Made by a program: the position numbers and the translations under genes. 42,026 nt of DNA from assembly GCA_902780695.1 (NCBI GenBank), contig CACZGM010000043.1:1-42026 (forward strand), in the 5' to 3' direction. Every line of letters starts with the position of its first letter. Position 1 is the stretch's first letter. This document shows positions 1-9,181 of the stretch, piece after piece. The notes under the pieces were generated by a model, which saw nothing but the letters and a program-made list of their open reading frames with translations, had not been told where the DNA came from and did not search any database. Origin of the DNA: an uncultured Ruminococcus sp. (lineage in GTDB: Bacteria > Bacillota > Clostridia > Oscillospirales > Ruminococcaceae).

Positions 1-1
1 A

Positions 2-613
2 GAAGCCGAGCCCTCTCTTGAAGATGTCATAGCATTCGCAAAGAACGGCGGCTACAAGCGCGTTGTTCTCGAACCGCTCATGGTAGTTGCAGGCGACCAC
101 GCAAACAACGATATGGCAGGCGACGAGGAAGATTCATGGAAAACTGTTCTCACTAAAGAAGGATTTGAGGTATTTCCGATACTCCGCGGTCTCGGTGAGA
201 TTGAATCAATACAGGCTATATATGTAGATCATGTAAAGAACGCGGAACCGCTTTCCGATGCTTCCGGTTCTGGCGCTGCGCCCGCCGACGGTGAATACAG
301 CATCACCGTTGACAGCGATTCTTCCATGTTCAAGATAGTTGACTGCAGGCTGACAGCAGCTGACGGCAAGATGACAGCGGAGATAACACTCAGCGGTTCC
401 GGCTTCAGCGCTGTATATATGGGAACAGCGGAAGAAGCGGAAAAGGCCGGCGAGAGCGAGTGGATCACATTCACAGAAAACGCTGAGGGACAGCATGTAT
501 TTACCGTTCCTGTAGAAGCGCTCGATACACCTGTCAAGTGCGCGGCACAGAGTGCCAAGAAGCAGACATGGTATGACCACGAGATCGTTTTCAATTCCAA
601 CGGTATAGCATAA
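2..613 (+). CDS. cbiK: Sirohydrochlorin cobaltochelatase CbiK, 5' end missing, with extra C-terminal domain
   Basis: The reading frame is open from base 2, so the N-terminal half lies outside the window. The visible part contains the CbiK signature GDHANNDMAGDEEDSW, whose His is a metal/substrate-site residue in class II chelatases, followed by the usual chelatase end near 'SIQAIYVDHV'. CbiK inserts cobalt into sirohydrochlorin (or factor II) at the start of anaerobic B12 synthesis. Unlike ordinary CbiK, about 115 further residues follow: a Ser/Gly/Ala-rich linker and a beta-rich domain with MFKIVDC, YMGTAEEAEKA and KKQTWYDHEI. I recognise similar modules from secreted or lipid-anchored Clostridia proteins, so the enzyme may be extracytoplasmic, but the signal peptide cannot be seen. 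The next gene starts 44 bases downstream. Confidence 0.88.
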   Translation, partial: EAEPSLEDVIAFAKNGGYKRVVLEPLMVVAGDHANNDMAGDEEDSWKTVLTKEGFEVFPILRGLGEIESIQAIYVDHVKNAEPLSDASGSGAAPADGEYSITVDSDSSMFKIVDCRLTAADGKMTAEITLSGSGFSAVYMGTAEEAEKAGESEWITFTENAEGQHVFTVPVEALDTPVKCAAQSAKKQTWYDHEIVFNSNGIA

Positions 614-657
614 ACGATGCTTCATGGGATTCCGGAAAAATATAAGTAAAGCAGAAT

Positions 658-1785
658 ATGATAAATGAATTTGTTTACCGCAGCGGGAAAATGCTCCGCT
701 GCGGCTATACCACGGGTTCATGCGCCGCCGCAGCCGCAAAGGCTGCGGCTATGTGCGTATTATCGGGGGAAAAGATAAGCAGTGTGACACTTCCCACACC
801 GAAAGGAATAACGCTGACCCTTGATGTCATCGAACCAGAAATAAACGAAAACTATGCTAAATGTGCAATAAAAAAAGACAGCGGCGACGACCCGGATATA
901 ACAAACGGGATACTCGTTTACGCGAAGGTGACCAAGGCGGAGAGCGGTGTAATGATAACCGGCGGTGAGGGTATCGGAAAAGTCACGAAAGCCGGGCTCG
1001 ACCAGCCTGTCGGCGAATGGGCGATAAACTCCGTTCCGCGCAGAATGATAGCGGAAGTGGTCACGGAAGCCGCGAAGATATACGGCTATAACGGCGGTTT
1101 CGCAGTCGAGATAAGCATTCCCGGCGGTGAGGAACTCGCCGGAAAGACATACAATCCGCGTCTCGGTATCGAGGGCGGCATCTCCGTGATAGGTACGAGC
1201 GGAATAATCGAGCCTATGAGCAATGCCGCACTTGTCGATACTATACGCACGGAGCTGAATATGAGAAAAGCCGGGGGATATGAGAACGTGTTTTTCACTC
1301 TCGGAAATTACGGCGAAAATTTTATCGCGCGGGCTATGCCGTTCGATGTCGAAAAAAGCGTCAAATGCAGCAACTTTATCGGTGACGCGATCGACATTGC
1401 GCTTGAACTCGGCTTCCGCGGGATATTGATAATAGGGCATATCGGAAAGCTTGTCAAGCTCGGCGCGGGAATAATGAACACACATTCCGCGCAGGCGGAC
1501 GGCAGAATGGACGTGCTCGTTACCTGCGGAGTTCTTGCGGGCGCGGACGTGAAAACGCTGCAGAAGCTGCCGGACTGCGCAACGGTCGATGCGGCTCTCG
1601 ATATTCTCGATGAAAAGGGATATCTGCAGAGGACACTTGATATCCTCGCCGTTCGTGCGGGATATTACCTTGAATCAAAAGTAAAGGGCGCGGCAAAGAT
1701 CGCAGCTCTTATGTTCTCGGACAAGCGGGATATTCTTGTAAAGACCCGTGATGCCGACGAGCTGATAAAGTGTATCAGGAATTAA
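658..1785 (+). CDS. cbiD: Cobalt-precorrin-5B (C1)-methyltransferase CbiD
   Basis: CbiD methylates C1 of the corrin ring using S-adenosylmethionine in the cytoplasmic anaerobic B12 pathway. The N-terminal GYTTGSC (residues 16-22) followed by an Ala-rich run is the family hallmark, and 375 residues is a normal length. The start at 658 gives the expected 15-residue lead before that motif, although its ribosome site is weak, which suggests coupling to cbiK upstream. The second half keeps glycine-rich segments (ITGGEGIGKVTKAGL, IIGHIGKLVKLGAGIMNTHS) typical of the family. Part of the cbiK-to-cbiP operon. Confidence 0.96.
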   Translation: MINEFVYRSGKMLRCGYTTGSCAAAAAKAAAMCVLSGEKISSVTLPTPKGITLTLDVIEPEINENYAKCAIKKDSGDDPDITNGILVYAKVTKAESGVMITGGEGIGKVTKAGLDQPVGEWAINSVPRRMIAEVVTEAAKIYGYNGGFAVEISIPGGEELAGKTYNPRLGIEGGISVIGTSGIIEPMSNAALVDTIRTELNMRKAGGYENVFFTLGNYGENFIARAMPFDVEKSVKCSNFIGDAIDIALELGFRGILIIGHIGKLVKLGAGIMNTHSAQADGRMDVLVTCGVLAGADVKTLQKLPDCATVDAALDILDEKGYLQRTLDILAVRAGYYLESKVKGAAKIAALMFSDKRDILVKTRDADELIKCIRN

Positions 1786-1837
1786 TGACGCCCTGTGCAG
1801 CGGCATACCGCCGCGTCTGACCCGAAAGGAGAACGAA

Positions 1838-2593
1838 ATGGTTGATTTTGTGGGAGCCGGCTGCGGAGCGGCCGATCTGATAACCGTCCGAGGAATGAGA
1901 CTTTTGCAGGAAGCGGATGTGATAATCTACGCGGGCTCGCTGGTAAATCCGGAGCTGTTGAAATACGCCGGGGAAGGCTGCGCGGTATATGACAGCGCGA
2001 AGATGGCATTGGAAGATATCATTGAAACAATAAAAGAAGCAGAGCTTGCGGGAAAGCACACCGTTCGTCTTCAGACAGGCGATCTGTCGCTTTACGGGGC
2101 GCTGCGAGAGCAGGCGGACAGGCTCGACGAACTCGGTATAGAATACCGTGTGACGCCGGGTGTAAGCTCGATGTTCGGTGCTGCCGCCGCACTCAGAGCG
2201 GAGTACACGCTTCCGTCCGTATCTCAGTCCGTTGTTATAACCCGAATGGCTGGACGTACCGATGTCCCCGGGCGTGAGAGCATTGAGAGCTTTGCGGCGC
2301 ACGGATGTACAATGGTGATATTCTTAAGTGCAGGAATGATCGCGGAGCTGTCGGAACGGCTGATTAACGGGGGTTACGCTCCCGATACGCCTGCCGCGAT
2401 AGTGTACCGGGCAACGTGGGAAGACGAAAAGATAATGCGCTGTACAGTCGGGACACTTCACGAAACGGCTGCTGCGAACGGCATAAAAAAGACCGCTCTG
2501 ATAATTGTAGGACGCGTCCTCGGCAATGACTATGAGCTTTCAAAACTGTACGACAGGACGTTTGAAACGGAATACAGAAAGGCGGAAAAATGA
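1838..2593 (+). CDS. cbiF: Cobalt-precorrin-4 C11-methyltransferase CbiF
   Basis: SAM-dependent tetrapyrrole methylase acting at C11 of cobalt-precorrin-4. The N-terminal FVGAGCGAADLITVRG (the glycine-rich SAM loop) and YAGSLVNPELL are typical of the CbiF/CobM branch, and the 251-residue length matches. GDLSLYGALREQ and TPGVSSMFGAAAAL are the next conserved methylase blocks. A strong ribosome site (aaggaga) lies 6 bases before the ATG. The stop overlaps the cbiG start by 4 bases (ATGA), indicating translational coupling. Confidence 0.96.
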   Translation: MVDFVGAGCGAADLITVRGMRLLQEADVIIYAGSLVNPELLKYAGEGCAVYDSAKMALEDIIETIKEAELAGKHTVRLQTGDLSLYGALREQADRLDELGIEYRVTPGVSSMFGAAAALRAEYTLPSVSQSVVITRMAGRTDVPGRESIESFAAHGCTMVIFLSAGMIAELSERLINGGYAPDTPAAIVYRATWEDEKIMRCTVGTLHETAAANGIKKTALIIVGRVLGNDYELSKLYDRTFETEYRKAEK

Positions 2594-3624
2594 ATATCGC
2601 GATCATTTCACTGACCGAAAGCGGACGCGTCATTTCCGGAAAACTCGCGTCGGTTATCGGGAATGCGGTGCGATTCTGCTTTCACAGTCACAGTGACGAC
2701 AAAGCCGTAAAATTCACGGAGCTGTCCGTTCTTACAGCGGAGATCTTCGGAAAGTACGATGCGCTGATATTCGTCTGTTCCGTGGGTATCGCGGTCCGCG
2801 CAGCCGCTCCGCACATCGTATCAAAAACGACAGACCCGGCTGTTGTTGCGGTCGATGACTGCGGGAGATTCGCGGTATCGGTGCTGTCCGGACATCTCGG
2901 AGGAGCAAACGAGCTCACACAGGAGATTGCGGAGATTATCGGGGCAGTACCCGTCATAACCACGGCTACCGATTCCCACGGGCTTTTTTCACCGGATATG
3001 TTTGCAAAGCGCAACGGTTTTGTGATATCAGATATGAACGCCGCAAAGGCGGTAGCAGCGGCGGTCGTGAACGGCGAAAGTGTCGGTTTTTACTGCGGAT
3101 ATCCGCATACGGAAATATCGCCGGAGCTTACCGAATGCGACAGCGGCAAGATCGGTATCTGCGTTTCCGGCAGCGCGGCGGATAAGCCGTTTGACATAAC
3201 GCTGAACCTGCTGCCGAAAAATCTGGTCGCTGGTATAGGCTGTAAAAAGGGTACTCCCGCGGATATAATCACGGAAAGCGTAATAAGGATGTTTACGGAT
3301 AACGGTCTCGATATACGCAGACTTTCGGCAGCCGCAACGATAGACATAAAATCGGAAGAACAGGGGATCCTCGCGTTCTGTGAGAGATACTCGCTGCCGT
3401 TAAAAACATACACGGCGGACGAGCTGATGAGCGTGACGGGTGACTTTACTCACTCCGATTTTGTAGAGAAAACCACCGGCGCGGACAATGTCTGCGAACG
3501 TGCAGCGGTGTGCGCGGGCGGTAGGCTGATCGTCCGCAAAACAGCAGAAAACGGAGTTACAGCGGCAGTCGCGGAGCTGCCGGTCAATATAAATTTTACT
3601 TCATCAGACACGTCCGGCGTGTGA
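2590..3624 (+). CDS. cbiG: Cobalt-precorrin-5A hydrolase CbiG
   Basis: CbiG opens the delta-lactone of cobalt-precorrin-5A, releasing acetaldehyde, the ring-contraction step of the anaerobic pathway. The N-terminal half contains VCSVGIAVRAAAPHI, VVAVDDCGRFAVSVLSGHLGGAN and VITTATDS, the characteristic CbiG blocks. The C-terminal CbiG domain begins near 'LVAGIGCKKGTPADII' at about residue 214. The length of 344 residues is normal for a single-function CbiG. It starts inside the cbiF stop codon, and 25 bases separate it from cbiH. Confidence 0.95.
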   Translation: MNIAIISLTESGRVISGKLASVIGNAVRFCFHSHSDDKAVKFTELSVLTAEIFGKYDALIFVCSVGIAVRAAAPHIVSKTTDPAVVAVDDCGRFAVSVLSGHLGGANELTQEIAEIIGAVPVITTATDSHGLFSPDMFAKRNGFVISDMNAAKAVAAAVVNGESVGFYCGYPHTEISPELTECDSGKIGICVSGSAADKPFDITLNLLPKNLVAGIGCKKGTPADIITESVIRMFTDNGLDIRRLSAAATIDIKSEEQGILAFCERYSLPLKTYTADELMSVTGDFTHSDFVEKTTGADNVCERAAVCAGGRLIVRKTAENGVTAAVAELPVNINFTSSDTSGV

Positions 3625-3649
3625 TGAAAACCCCGAAAGGATTGATCTT

Positions 3650-4372
3650 ATGTTATACATTGTCGGTATCGGGAGCGGTTCGCCCGACGGACTGACGGGT
3701 GAAGCCGTTAATGCGATAAATGCAAGCTCGCTCATTGTAGGATACACGGTTTACAATGAGCTTTTGCAGGCGCTTTTCCCAGACAAAAAATTCTACGCTA
3801 CGGGAATGAAGCAGGAAAGGGAGCGAGTGGAATTTGCGCTTGAGCAGGCGGCCTGCGGGCTCGTTGTATCGCTGGTGTGCAGCGGTGATGCGGGTGTTTA
3901 CGGAATGGCGGGACTGGCGTTTGAGCTTGCTGGAAAATACAACGGCGTGAAGATAAAAGTCGTTGCGGGAGTGACGGCTGCGCTGTCGGGTGCGGCATTG
4001 CTCGGCTCTCCGCTCACAAACGATTTTGCTGTGATAAGCCTGTCCGACCTGCTCACACCGTGGGACGTGATCGAAAAACGGCTTGAAGGCGCGGCATCCG
4101 GAGATCTCGCGGTCACGCTGTACAACCCGATGTCGCATAAGCGCACGGAAAATCTGCGCATGGCTTGTGAGATAATTCTGAAATACCGGAGCAAAGATAC
4201 CCCCTGCGGGTATGCGGTAAATATCGGACGCGAGGGAGAAAGCAGTAAAATACTGACCCTCGGAGAGCTGAAAAACGAGACTGTGGATATGTTCACAACA
4301 GTATTTGTCGGTAATTCCGCGACCCGCGTCATTGACGGAAAGCTCGTGACTCCGCGGGGTTATAAGATATGA
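3650..4372 (+). CDS. cbiH: Cobalt-precorrin-3B C17-methyltransferase CbiH
   Basis: Tetrapyrrole methylase that methylates C17 and drives ring contraction to cobalt-precorrin-4. Features are the N-terminal IVGIGSGSPDGLTGEA SAM loop, the SGDAGVYGMAGLAFEL block, VAGVTAALSGAALLGSPL, and SDLLTPWDVIEKRL, which is characteristic of the CobJ/CbiH class. Its 240 residues show a stand-alone enzyme, not one fused to CbiG or a ferredoxin as in some anaerobes. An aaagga ribosome site precedes the ATG. Its end overlaps cbiJ by 4 bases. Confidence 0.95.
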   Translation: MLYIVGIGSGSPDGLTGEAVNAINASSLIVGYTVYNELLQALFPDKKFYATGMKQERERVEFALEQAACGLVVSLVCSGDAGVYGMAGLAFELAGKYNGVKIKVVAGVTAALSGAALLGSPLTNDFAVISLSDLLTPWDVIEKRLEGAASGDLAVTLYNPMSHKRTENLRMACEIILKYRSKDTPCGYAVNIGREGESSKILTLGELKNETVDMFTTVFVGNSATRVIDGKLVTPRGYKI

Positions 4373-5112
4373 AGAAACTGCTTATTTTCGGCGGCACGAC
4401 AGAGGGACGCGAACTTGCGGAATGGTGCGCGGAAAACGGGATATACGCCGATGTGTCGGTAACCACCGATTACGGCGCAAGACTGCTCGGAAACGGAGAA
4501 TTGCTGAACGTTTTCACGGGAAAGCTCGACAGCAGGGAAATGTCGGTGCTGATGCGTTCGGGAGAATATGATGCCGTTATCGACGCTACTCACCCCTATG
4601 CTGTCGAAGCTACCGCTAATATCGGAAAAGCCTGCGCTGAGACCGGCGCCCGGTATTACAGACTTCTGCGCGCGGAATGCGAAGTTTCCGGAAAATGCGC
4701 CGCGGGTAACGATGAACTTGTGGATATGCTCAACAGAAGCAATAAGACGATACTTTCCACTCTCGGCAGCAAGGAGTTCCCGGTAATATCAAAAGTGAAC
4801 GGCTGCAAGGAACGTGTCTGGTGCAGGGTGCTTCCTTCGGAGGACAATAAACTGCTCTGTGAAAAATACGGGATCGACCAAGCTCATATAATCGAAGAAA
4901 AACCGCCGTATTCCGTTGAGAGAAATATTGCTCACATCAGGCGCAGCTGTGCGGAGATACTTGTAACGAAAGAGTGCGGGATAAAGGGCGGTTATCCGGA
5001 AAAGATCGAAGCAGCCAAGCTGTGCGGTATTGAAACGATAACTGTAACAAGACCGAAAGAGAACGGATACTCGTTTGAAGAACTGATAAGAATACTTACG
5101 GAGAAAATATGA
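4369..5112 (+). CDS. cbiJ: Cobalt-precorrin-6A reductase CbiJ
   Basis: NAD(P)H-dependent reductase converting cobalt-precorrin-6A to 6B. The N-terminus has the Rossmann-like FGGTTEGRELAEW (residues 7-19), then VIDATHPYAVEATANI and the late ILVTKECGIKGGYPEKIEAA block, all diagnostic of the CbiJ/CobK family. The 247-residue length is typical. Both ends overlap neighbours by 4 bases (cbiH before, the cbiE-cbiT fusion after). Confidence 0.95.
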   Translation: MKKLLIFGGTTEGRELAEWCAENGIYADVSVTTDYGARLLGNGELLNVFTGKLDSREMSVLMRSGEYDAVIDATHPYAVEATANIGKACAETGARYYRLLRAECEVSGKCAAGNDELVDMLNRSNKTILSTLGSKEFPVISKVNGCKERVWCRVLPSEDNKLLCEKYGIDQAHIIEEKPPYSVERNIAHIRRSCAEILVTKECGIKGGYPEKIEAAKLCGIETITVTRPKENGYSFEELIRILTEKI

Positions 5113-6299
5113 AGATCTATATTGTCGGCATAGGAATGGACGGCGAAAAAACTCTGACTGCCGAAGCGGAACAAGCAATAAAAAACGCAAATGTCCTGAT
5201 AGGCGCAAAGCGAATGACAGAGCCTTTTGCATCGCTCGGAAAAGAGATGTTCGAGTGCTGGAAAACGGACGGTATCTGCAAATTTCTCGACAGCTGCAAA
5301 AGCAGCTGCGCAGCAGTTCTGATGTCGGGAGACTGCGGTTTTTTCAGCGGTGCGGAGAGCCTGAAAACACGGCTTTCGGGTCATGATACCGAGATCATAG
5401 CGGGGATCTCCACACCGGTCTATATGTGTGCAAAACTCGGTCTTTCCTGGCAGGATATGCATTTTGTCAGTCTTCACGGAGCCGATTCAAACATTGTACG
5501 AAATGTGCGCAGACACAGAAAATGCTTTTTCCTGCTCGGCGGAAATATTACTCCCGCGGATATATGCAAGCGCCTGTGCGAGTACGGTATGTGTGATATT
5601 ACCGTGCATATCGGAGCCCGCCTCTCGTACCCCGGCGAACACATCACAAGCGGCTCCGCGGGACAGCTTGCCGACACTGTATGTGACGGATTGTGCGCGG
5701 TGATAACCGAAAATGATGCCCCCGAAAAAAGCGTGCGTGCCGGCATTCCCGACAGTGAATTCGAGCGCGGCAATGTGCCTATGACGAAATCGGAGATCCG
5801 TGCGGCTGTTGCATCAAAGCTCGGAATATGCTATAATGATATTGTCTGGGATATCGGCTGCGGCACAGGTTCGGTAAGCGTGGAATGCGCTCTTGCCGCG
5901 TATGACGGGACAGTATTCGCAGCGGATAAAAACAGCGAAGCAATAGCTCTCACGGACAGGAATGCCCATAAATTCGGCTGTGATAATATTAAGATCGTTG
6001 ACGGTGCCGCGCCCGGATCGCTGCACGGTCTGCCGCTTCCGGACAAGGTATTCATCGGCGGTGCGGGCGGAAATATATCCGGGATAATCGGCGCTGCAGC
6101 AGCCGGCGGGAATGCGCCGAAGATCGTGGTGACAGCGGTGACTCTCGAAACGCTGAACGAGGCTGTCGGTGCGTTCACGGATCACGGTATAGTTCCGGAG
6201 GTCACGCAGATCTCGGTAACGCGCACCAGGGCTGTAGGCTCACACACAATGTTTGACGCGCAGAATCCTGTTTACATTATCGGGGGTGCCGTTCAATGA
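5109..6299 (+). CDS. cbiET: Fused cobalt-precorrin-7 C5-methyltransferase / cobalt-precorrin-6B C15-methyltransferase (CbiE-CbiT)
   Basis: Two enzymes in one chain, equivalent to CobL of the aerobic pathway. Residues 1 to about 200 are a CbiE tetrapyrrole methylase (IVGIGMDGEKTLT at the N-terminus, MSGDCGFFSGAESL, AGISTPVYMCAKLGL). Residues from about 215 are a CbiT class-I SAM methyltransferase that also decarboxylates the C12 acetate. Its start is marked by MTKSEIRA and the SAM loop IGCGTGSVSVECA near residue 250, and it continues with VFIGGAGGNISGII. The 396-residue length fits a fusion. It overlaps cbiJ and cbiA by 4 bases each. Confidence 0.95.
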   Translation: MKIYIVGIGMDGEKTLTAEAEQAIKNANVLIGAKRMTEPFASLGKEMFECWKTDGICKFLDSCKSSCAAVLMSGDCGFFSGAESLKTRLSGHDTEIIAGISTPVYMCAKLGLSWQDMHFVSLHGADSNIVRNVRRHRKCFFLLGGNITPADICKRLCEYGMCDITVHIGARLSYPGEHITSGSAGQLADTVCDGLCAVITENDAPEKSVRAGIPDSEFERGNVPMTKSEIRAAVASKLGICYNDIVWDIGCGTGSVSVECALAAYDGTVFAADKNSEAIALTDRNAHKFGCDNIKIVDGAAPGSLHGLPLPDKVFIGGAGGNISGIIGAAAAGGNAPKIVVTAVTLETLNEAVGAFTDHGIVPEVTQISVTRTRAVGSHTMFDAQNPVYIIGGAVQ

Positions 6300-7651
6300 A
6301 ACGTATCCTTATCGCGGGAACGCACAGCGGGTGCGGAAAAACAACTGTCACCTGCGCACTGCTCGCGGCGCTGAAAAAGCGCGGACTTAAGGTTTCGGCA
6401 TTCAAATGCGGCCCCGATTATATTGACCCGATGTTTCACCGCGAGGTGATCGGTGTGCCTTCGTACAATCTCGACAGCTTTTTCTGTGACGACGATACGC
6501 TTAAATATCTGCTTCACGAACACGGCGCAGAGAGCGATATCTCCGTGATCGAGGGTGTTATGGGATTTTACGACGGCGCGGACGGGCGGGGCTCGGCATA
6601 TTCGGTCTCGCAGATAACCGACACACCAGCGGTCATCGTGATCGACTGCAAAGGAATGAGCGATTCCGCAGGCGCGCTCATGCGCGGATTCATGGATTAT
6701 AAACGCCCGAACAATATCGCCGGCTTTATCTTCAACAGACTGCCGGAAAGACTGATACCACTTATGAAAGATCTCTGTTCGCAGCTCGGGACGCGGTATC
6801 TCGGCTGCCTGCCAAAGACGGAGATCACGATAGAAAGCAGACATCTCGGACTTGTCACGGCTGACGAGATCGCGGATATAAAACAAAGGCTCGATAAGCT
6901 CAGAGAGCTTGCGGAAAAGTATCTGTGCTTAGATGAGCTTCTCGGAATGAATACACCGGGATATCCGGGATTCACAGCGCCCTTTTTTCCGCATACAGAC
7001 GGTGATAAGCCGGTAATTGCCGCCGCGAAGGATAGGGCATTCTGCTTCATTTATGACGATAATATCGAACTGCTGAAAAAACTCGGTTGTGAGGTAGTAT
7101 TTTTTTCGCCGCTTTCGGATAAGCAAATTCCGGAAAATGCGAGCGGTCTGTATCTATGCGGAGGTTATCCGGAGCTGTATGCCGGAAGGCTGTCCGCAAA
7201 TGACGAAATGCTTGCCGACATAAAGAAAAAGGTAAATGACGGGCTGCCGGCAATAGCCGAATGCGGCGGATTTATGTACCTGCATGACACGTTTGAGGAT
7301 ATGGACGGCAATGCGTATAACGGTGCAGGTGTGATACACGGAAAAGCGTTCCGGACCACGAAATTGCAGCGTTTCGGATATGTGACGCTTACTGCGGCGA
7401 ACGACAATTTACTGTGTGATGCGGGAGACAAATTTCCTGCACATGAGTTCCACTATTTTGACAGCACCGACTGCGGCAGCAGTTTTACCGCAAGCAAGAC
7501 TGACGGCAGAACGTGGGAATGCATACACGCGGACAGACATTTATACGCGGGATTTCCGCATCTGTATTTTTATTCGGATATTAAGACCGCGGAACGTTTT
7601 GTAAACACCTGCCGCGGATTTATGGAGAAAAAACGGAATGATAAAAATTGA
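6296..7651 (+). CDS. cbiA: Cobyrinate a,c-diamide synthase CbiA
   Basis: ATP- and glutamine-dependent amidation of the a and c side chains of cobyrinate. The N-terminal ligase domain opens with P-loop GTHSGCGKTT (residues 7-16) and FKCGPDYIDPMFH. The C-terminal class-I glutamine amidotransferase domain has LCGGYPELYA, the nucleophile Cys near residue 322 in AECGGFMYL, and the late His in AHEFHYFD. The 451 residues match CbiA rather than the longer CbiP. It overlaps cobT by 14 bases. Confidence 0.96.
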   Translation: MKRILIAGTHSGCGKTTVTCALLAALKKRGLKVSAFKCGPDYIDPMFHREVIGVPSYNLDSFFCDDDTLKYLLHEHGAESDISVIEGVMGFYDGADGRGSAYSVSQITDTPAVIVIDCKGMSDSAGALMRGFMDYKRPNNIAGFIFNRLPERLIPLMKDLCSQLGTRYLGCLPKTEITIESRHLGLVTADEIADIKQRLDKLRELAEKYLCLDELLGMNTPGYPGFTAPFFPHTDGDKPVIAAAKDRAFCFIYDDNIELLKKLGCEVVFFSPLSDKQIPENASGLYLCGGYPELYAGRLSANDEMLADIKKKVNDGLPAIAECGGFMYLHDTFEDMDGNAYNGAGVIHGKAFRTTKLQRFGYVTLTAANDNLLCDAGDKFPAHEFHYFDSTDCGSSFTASKTDGRTWECIHADRHLYAGFPHLYFYSDIKTAERFVNTCRGFMEKKRNDKN

Positions 7652-8663
7652 GATGTCACCGCTCAGCGACGCGGCGGGGAAGCGCGCGAAAGAACGCTGG
7701 GACAGCGTGGCGAAGCCGCTCGGAAGCCTTGGCCTGCTCGAAGACGTGATAATAAAAACAGCAAGGATACAGCATACGGAAAATGTGTGTCTGAAAAAGC
7801 GCAGAGTTATAGTGATGTGCGCAGACAACGGTGTTGTGTGTGAGGGAGTTACACAGTCGGACAGCAGTATTACCGCGGTCTGCGCGGACGAGATAGCCGC
7901 GGGCAGATCGAATGTGAATGTTATCGCCGATACCGTAAATGCCGATGTGCTTGCGGTGGATATCGGGACTGCGGCAAAGACCTCGGCGCTGGACAGGAAG
8001 ATCTCGGCGGGTACGAAAAATATCGCAGCCGGTGCTGCAATGACCCGTGAAGAAGCGGAAAAGGCGGTAATGACCGGCATTGAAATAATGCGTGAAACGA
8101 ACGCGGACATCGTTATTACCGGAGAAATGGGTATCGGCAACACTACTACCTCCGCGGCTGTCGCTTCCGTGCTTCTCGGACTTCCCCCGCATTCGGTCAC
8201 CGGACGCGGCGCGGGACTTGACGATGCGCGTCTTGCGAAGAAAATAGCTGTTATAGAGCGTGCAATTGCAGTCAATGCTCCCGACCCGAACGACGCACTC
8301 GATGTTCTTGCAAAAGTCGGCGGTTTCGATATAGCGGGAATGGCAGGGCTTTTCATAGGCGGTGCCGAAAACGGTATTCCTGTTGTTATTGACGGTGCGA
8401 TCTCGGCAGCCGCGGCGCTTGCTGCGGAACGGCTCGTTCCCGGATGCAGAAACTATATGCTTGCAAGCCACGTTTCAGCGGAACCGGTAGGAAAGATGCT
8501 GCTCGGCGCGCTTGGGCTGAAACCGCTGATAACCGCGGAGATGCGGCTCGGGGAAGGCACCGGCGGACTTATGCTGCTTCCGCTTCTGGACTGCGCACTC
8601 AGCGTTTACAACAACGCTCATAAGTTCGATGAAATAAATATTGAGAGGTACAGACCGCTGTGA
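7638..8663 (+). CDS. cobT: Nicotinate-nucleotide--dimethylbenzimidazole phosphoribosyltransferase CobT
   Basis: Makes alpha-ribazole phosphate, activating the lower ligand base for cobalamin assembly. Recognised from KPLGSLGLLEDV near the N-terminus, MCADNGVVCEGVTQS, the phosphate-binding GEMGIGNTTTSAAVA, VTGRGAGLDD, and catalytic Glu306 in LGEGTGGLMLLPLLD. The 341 residues fit a stand-alone enzyme. The start at 7638 lies inside cbiA, and the stop overlaps the GTG start of cobU. No benzimidazole synthesis gene (bza) is visible, so the base source is unknown. Confidence 0.96.
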   Translation: MIKIEMSPLSDAAGKRAKERWDSVAKPLGSLGLLEDVIIKTARIQHTENVCLKKRRVIVMCADNGVVCEGVTQSDSSITAVCADEIAAGRSNVNVIADTVNADVLAVDIGTAAKTSALDRKISAGTKNIAAGAAMTREEAEKAVMTGIEIMRETNADIVITGEMGIGNTTTSAAVASVLLGLPPHSVTGRGAGLDDARLAKKIAVIERAIAVNAPDPNDALDVLAKVGGFDIAGMAGLFIGGAENGIPVVIDGAISAAAALAAERLVPGCRNYMLASHVSAEPVGKMLLGALGLKPLITAEMRLGEGTGGLMLLPLLDCALSVYNNAHKFDEINIERYRPL

Positions 8664-9181
8664 CTACACTGATAACGGGCGGCTCAAAATGCGGGAAATC
8701 ACGGCTTGCGGAAAGCCTGCTCGATAACTGCACAGGCAGAAAAATTTACATCGCAACCATGAAGCCGTTCGGAGAAGAAGCATTCGCTGCAATTGAAAGA
8801 CACAGGATAATGCGTGCGGGAAAAGGCTTTGAAACAATAGAAAAATACACCGGCCTGCACGAGATCATGATGCCGGAAAAATGTCATATACTGCTTGAAT
8901 GTATCGGAAATCTGTGCGCTAACGAGATGTTTGACAACGAAGTCATTTCCGACCCGACAGAGCGTATTATGGCCGGTATCAGACATCTGCGGAAATACGC
9001 GGAAACACTGTTCATAATAACGAATAATGTGGGCTCGGACGGCATAGATTACGGAGCCGGAACAAATAAATATATTGAGACAATGGGACGGATAAACACG
9101 CTTATTGCAGAGATTTCGGACAATGTTGCAGAGTGTGTTTACGGTATCCCGGTTGTGTTGAAAGGCAGAATATGTTGTTGA
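8660..9181 (+). CDS. cobU: Adenosylcobinamide kinase / guanylyltransferase CobU (divergent)
   Basis: CobU phosphorylates adenosylcobinamide and transfers GMP to it. The P-loop ITGGSKCGKS (residues 5-14), YIATMKPFGEE, and IERHRIMR with His48 (position of the guanylylated His of CobU) are present, and 173 residues is normal. The start is GTG at 8660, overlapping the cobT stop. An oddity: the family's Asn-Glu-Val-Gly motif that precedes the 'GIVP' loop is here TNNVGSDGIDY, so the conserved Glu and the loop are changed. A second, miniature CobU-like gene three positions downstream keeps that motif but lacks the His region. The gene overlaps cobS by 10 bases. Confidence 0.9.
   Translation: MTTLITGGSKCGKSRLAESLLDNCTGRKIYIATMKPFGEEAFAAIERHRIMRAGKGFETIEKYTGLHEIMMPEKCHILLECIGNLCANEMFDNEVISDPTERIMAGIRHLRKYAETLFIITNNVGSDGIDYGAGTNKYIETMGRINTLIAEISDNVAECVYGIPVVLKGRICC

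Noticed and set aside
760-1485. Open frame of 241 codons on the - strand
   Set aside because: It is a shadow of cbiD with no start signal. cbiD has a diagnostic N-terminus.
7541-8471. Two overlapping open frames of 271 codons on the - strand
   Set aside because: Both are shadows of cobT caused by GC-rich codons. The translations are Ser/Ala/Arg-rich without motifs.
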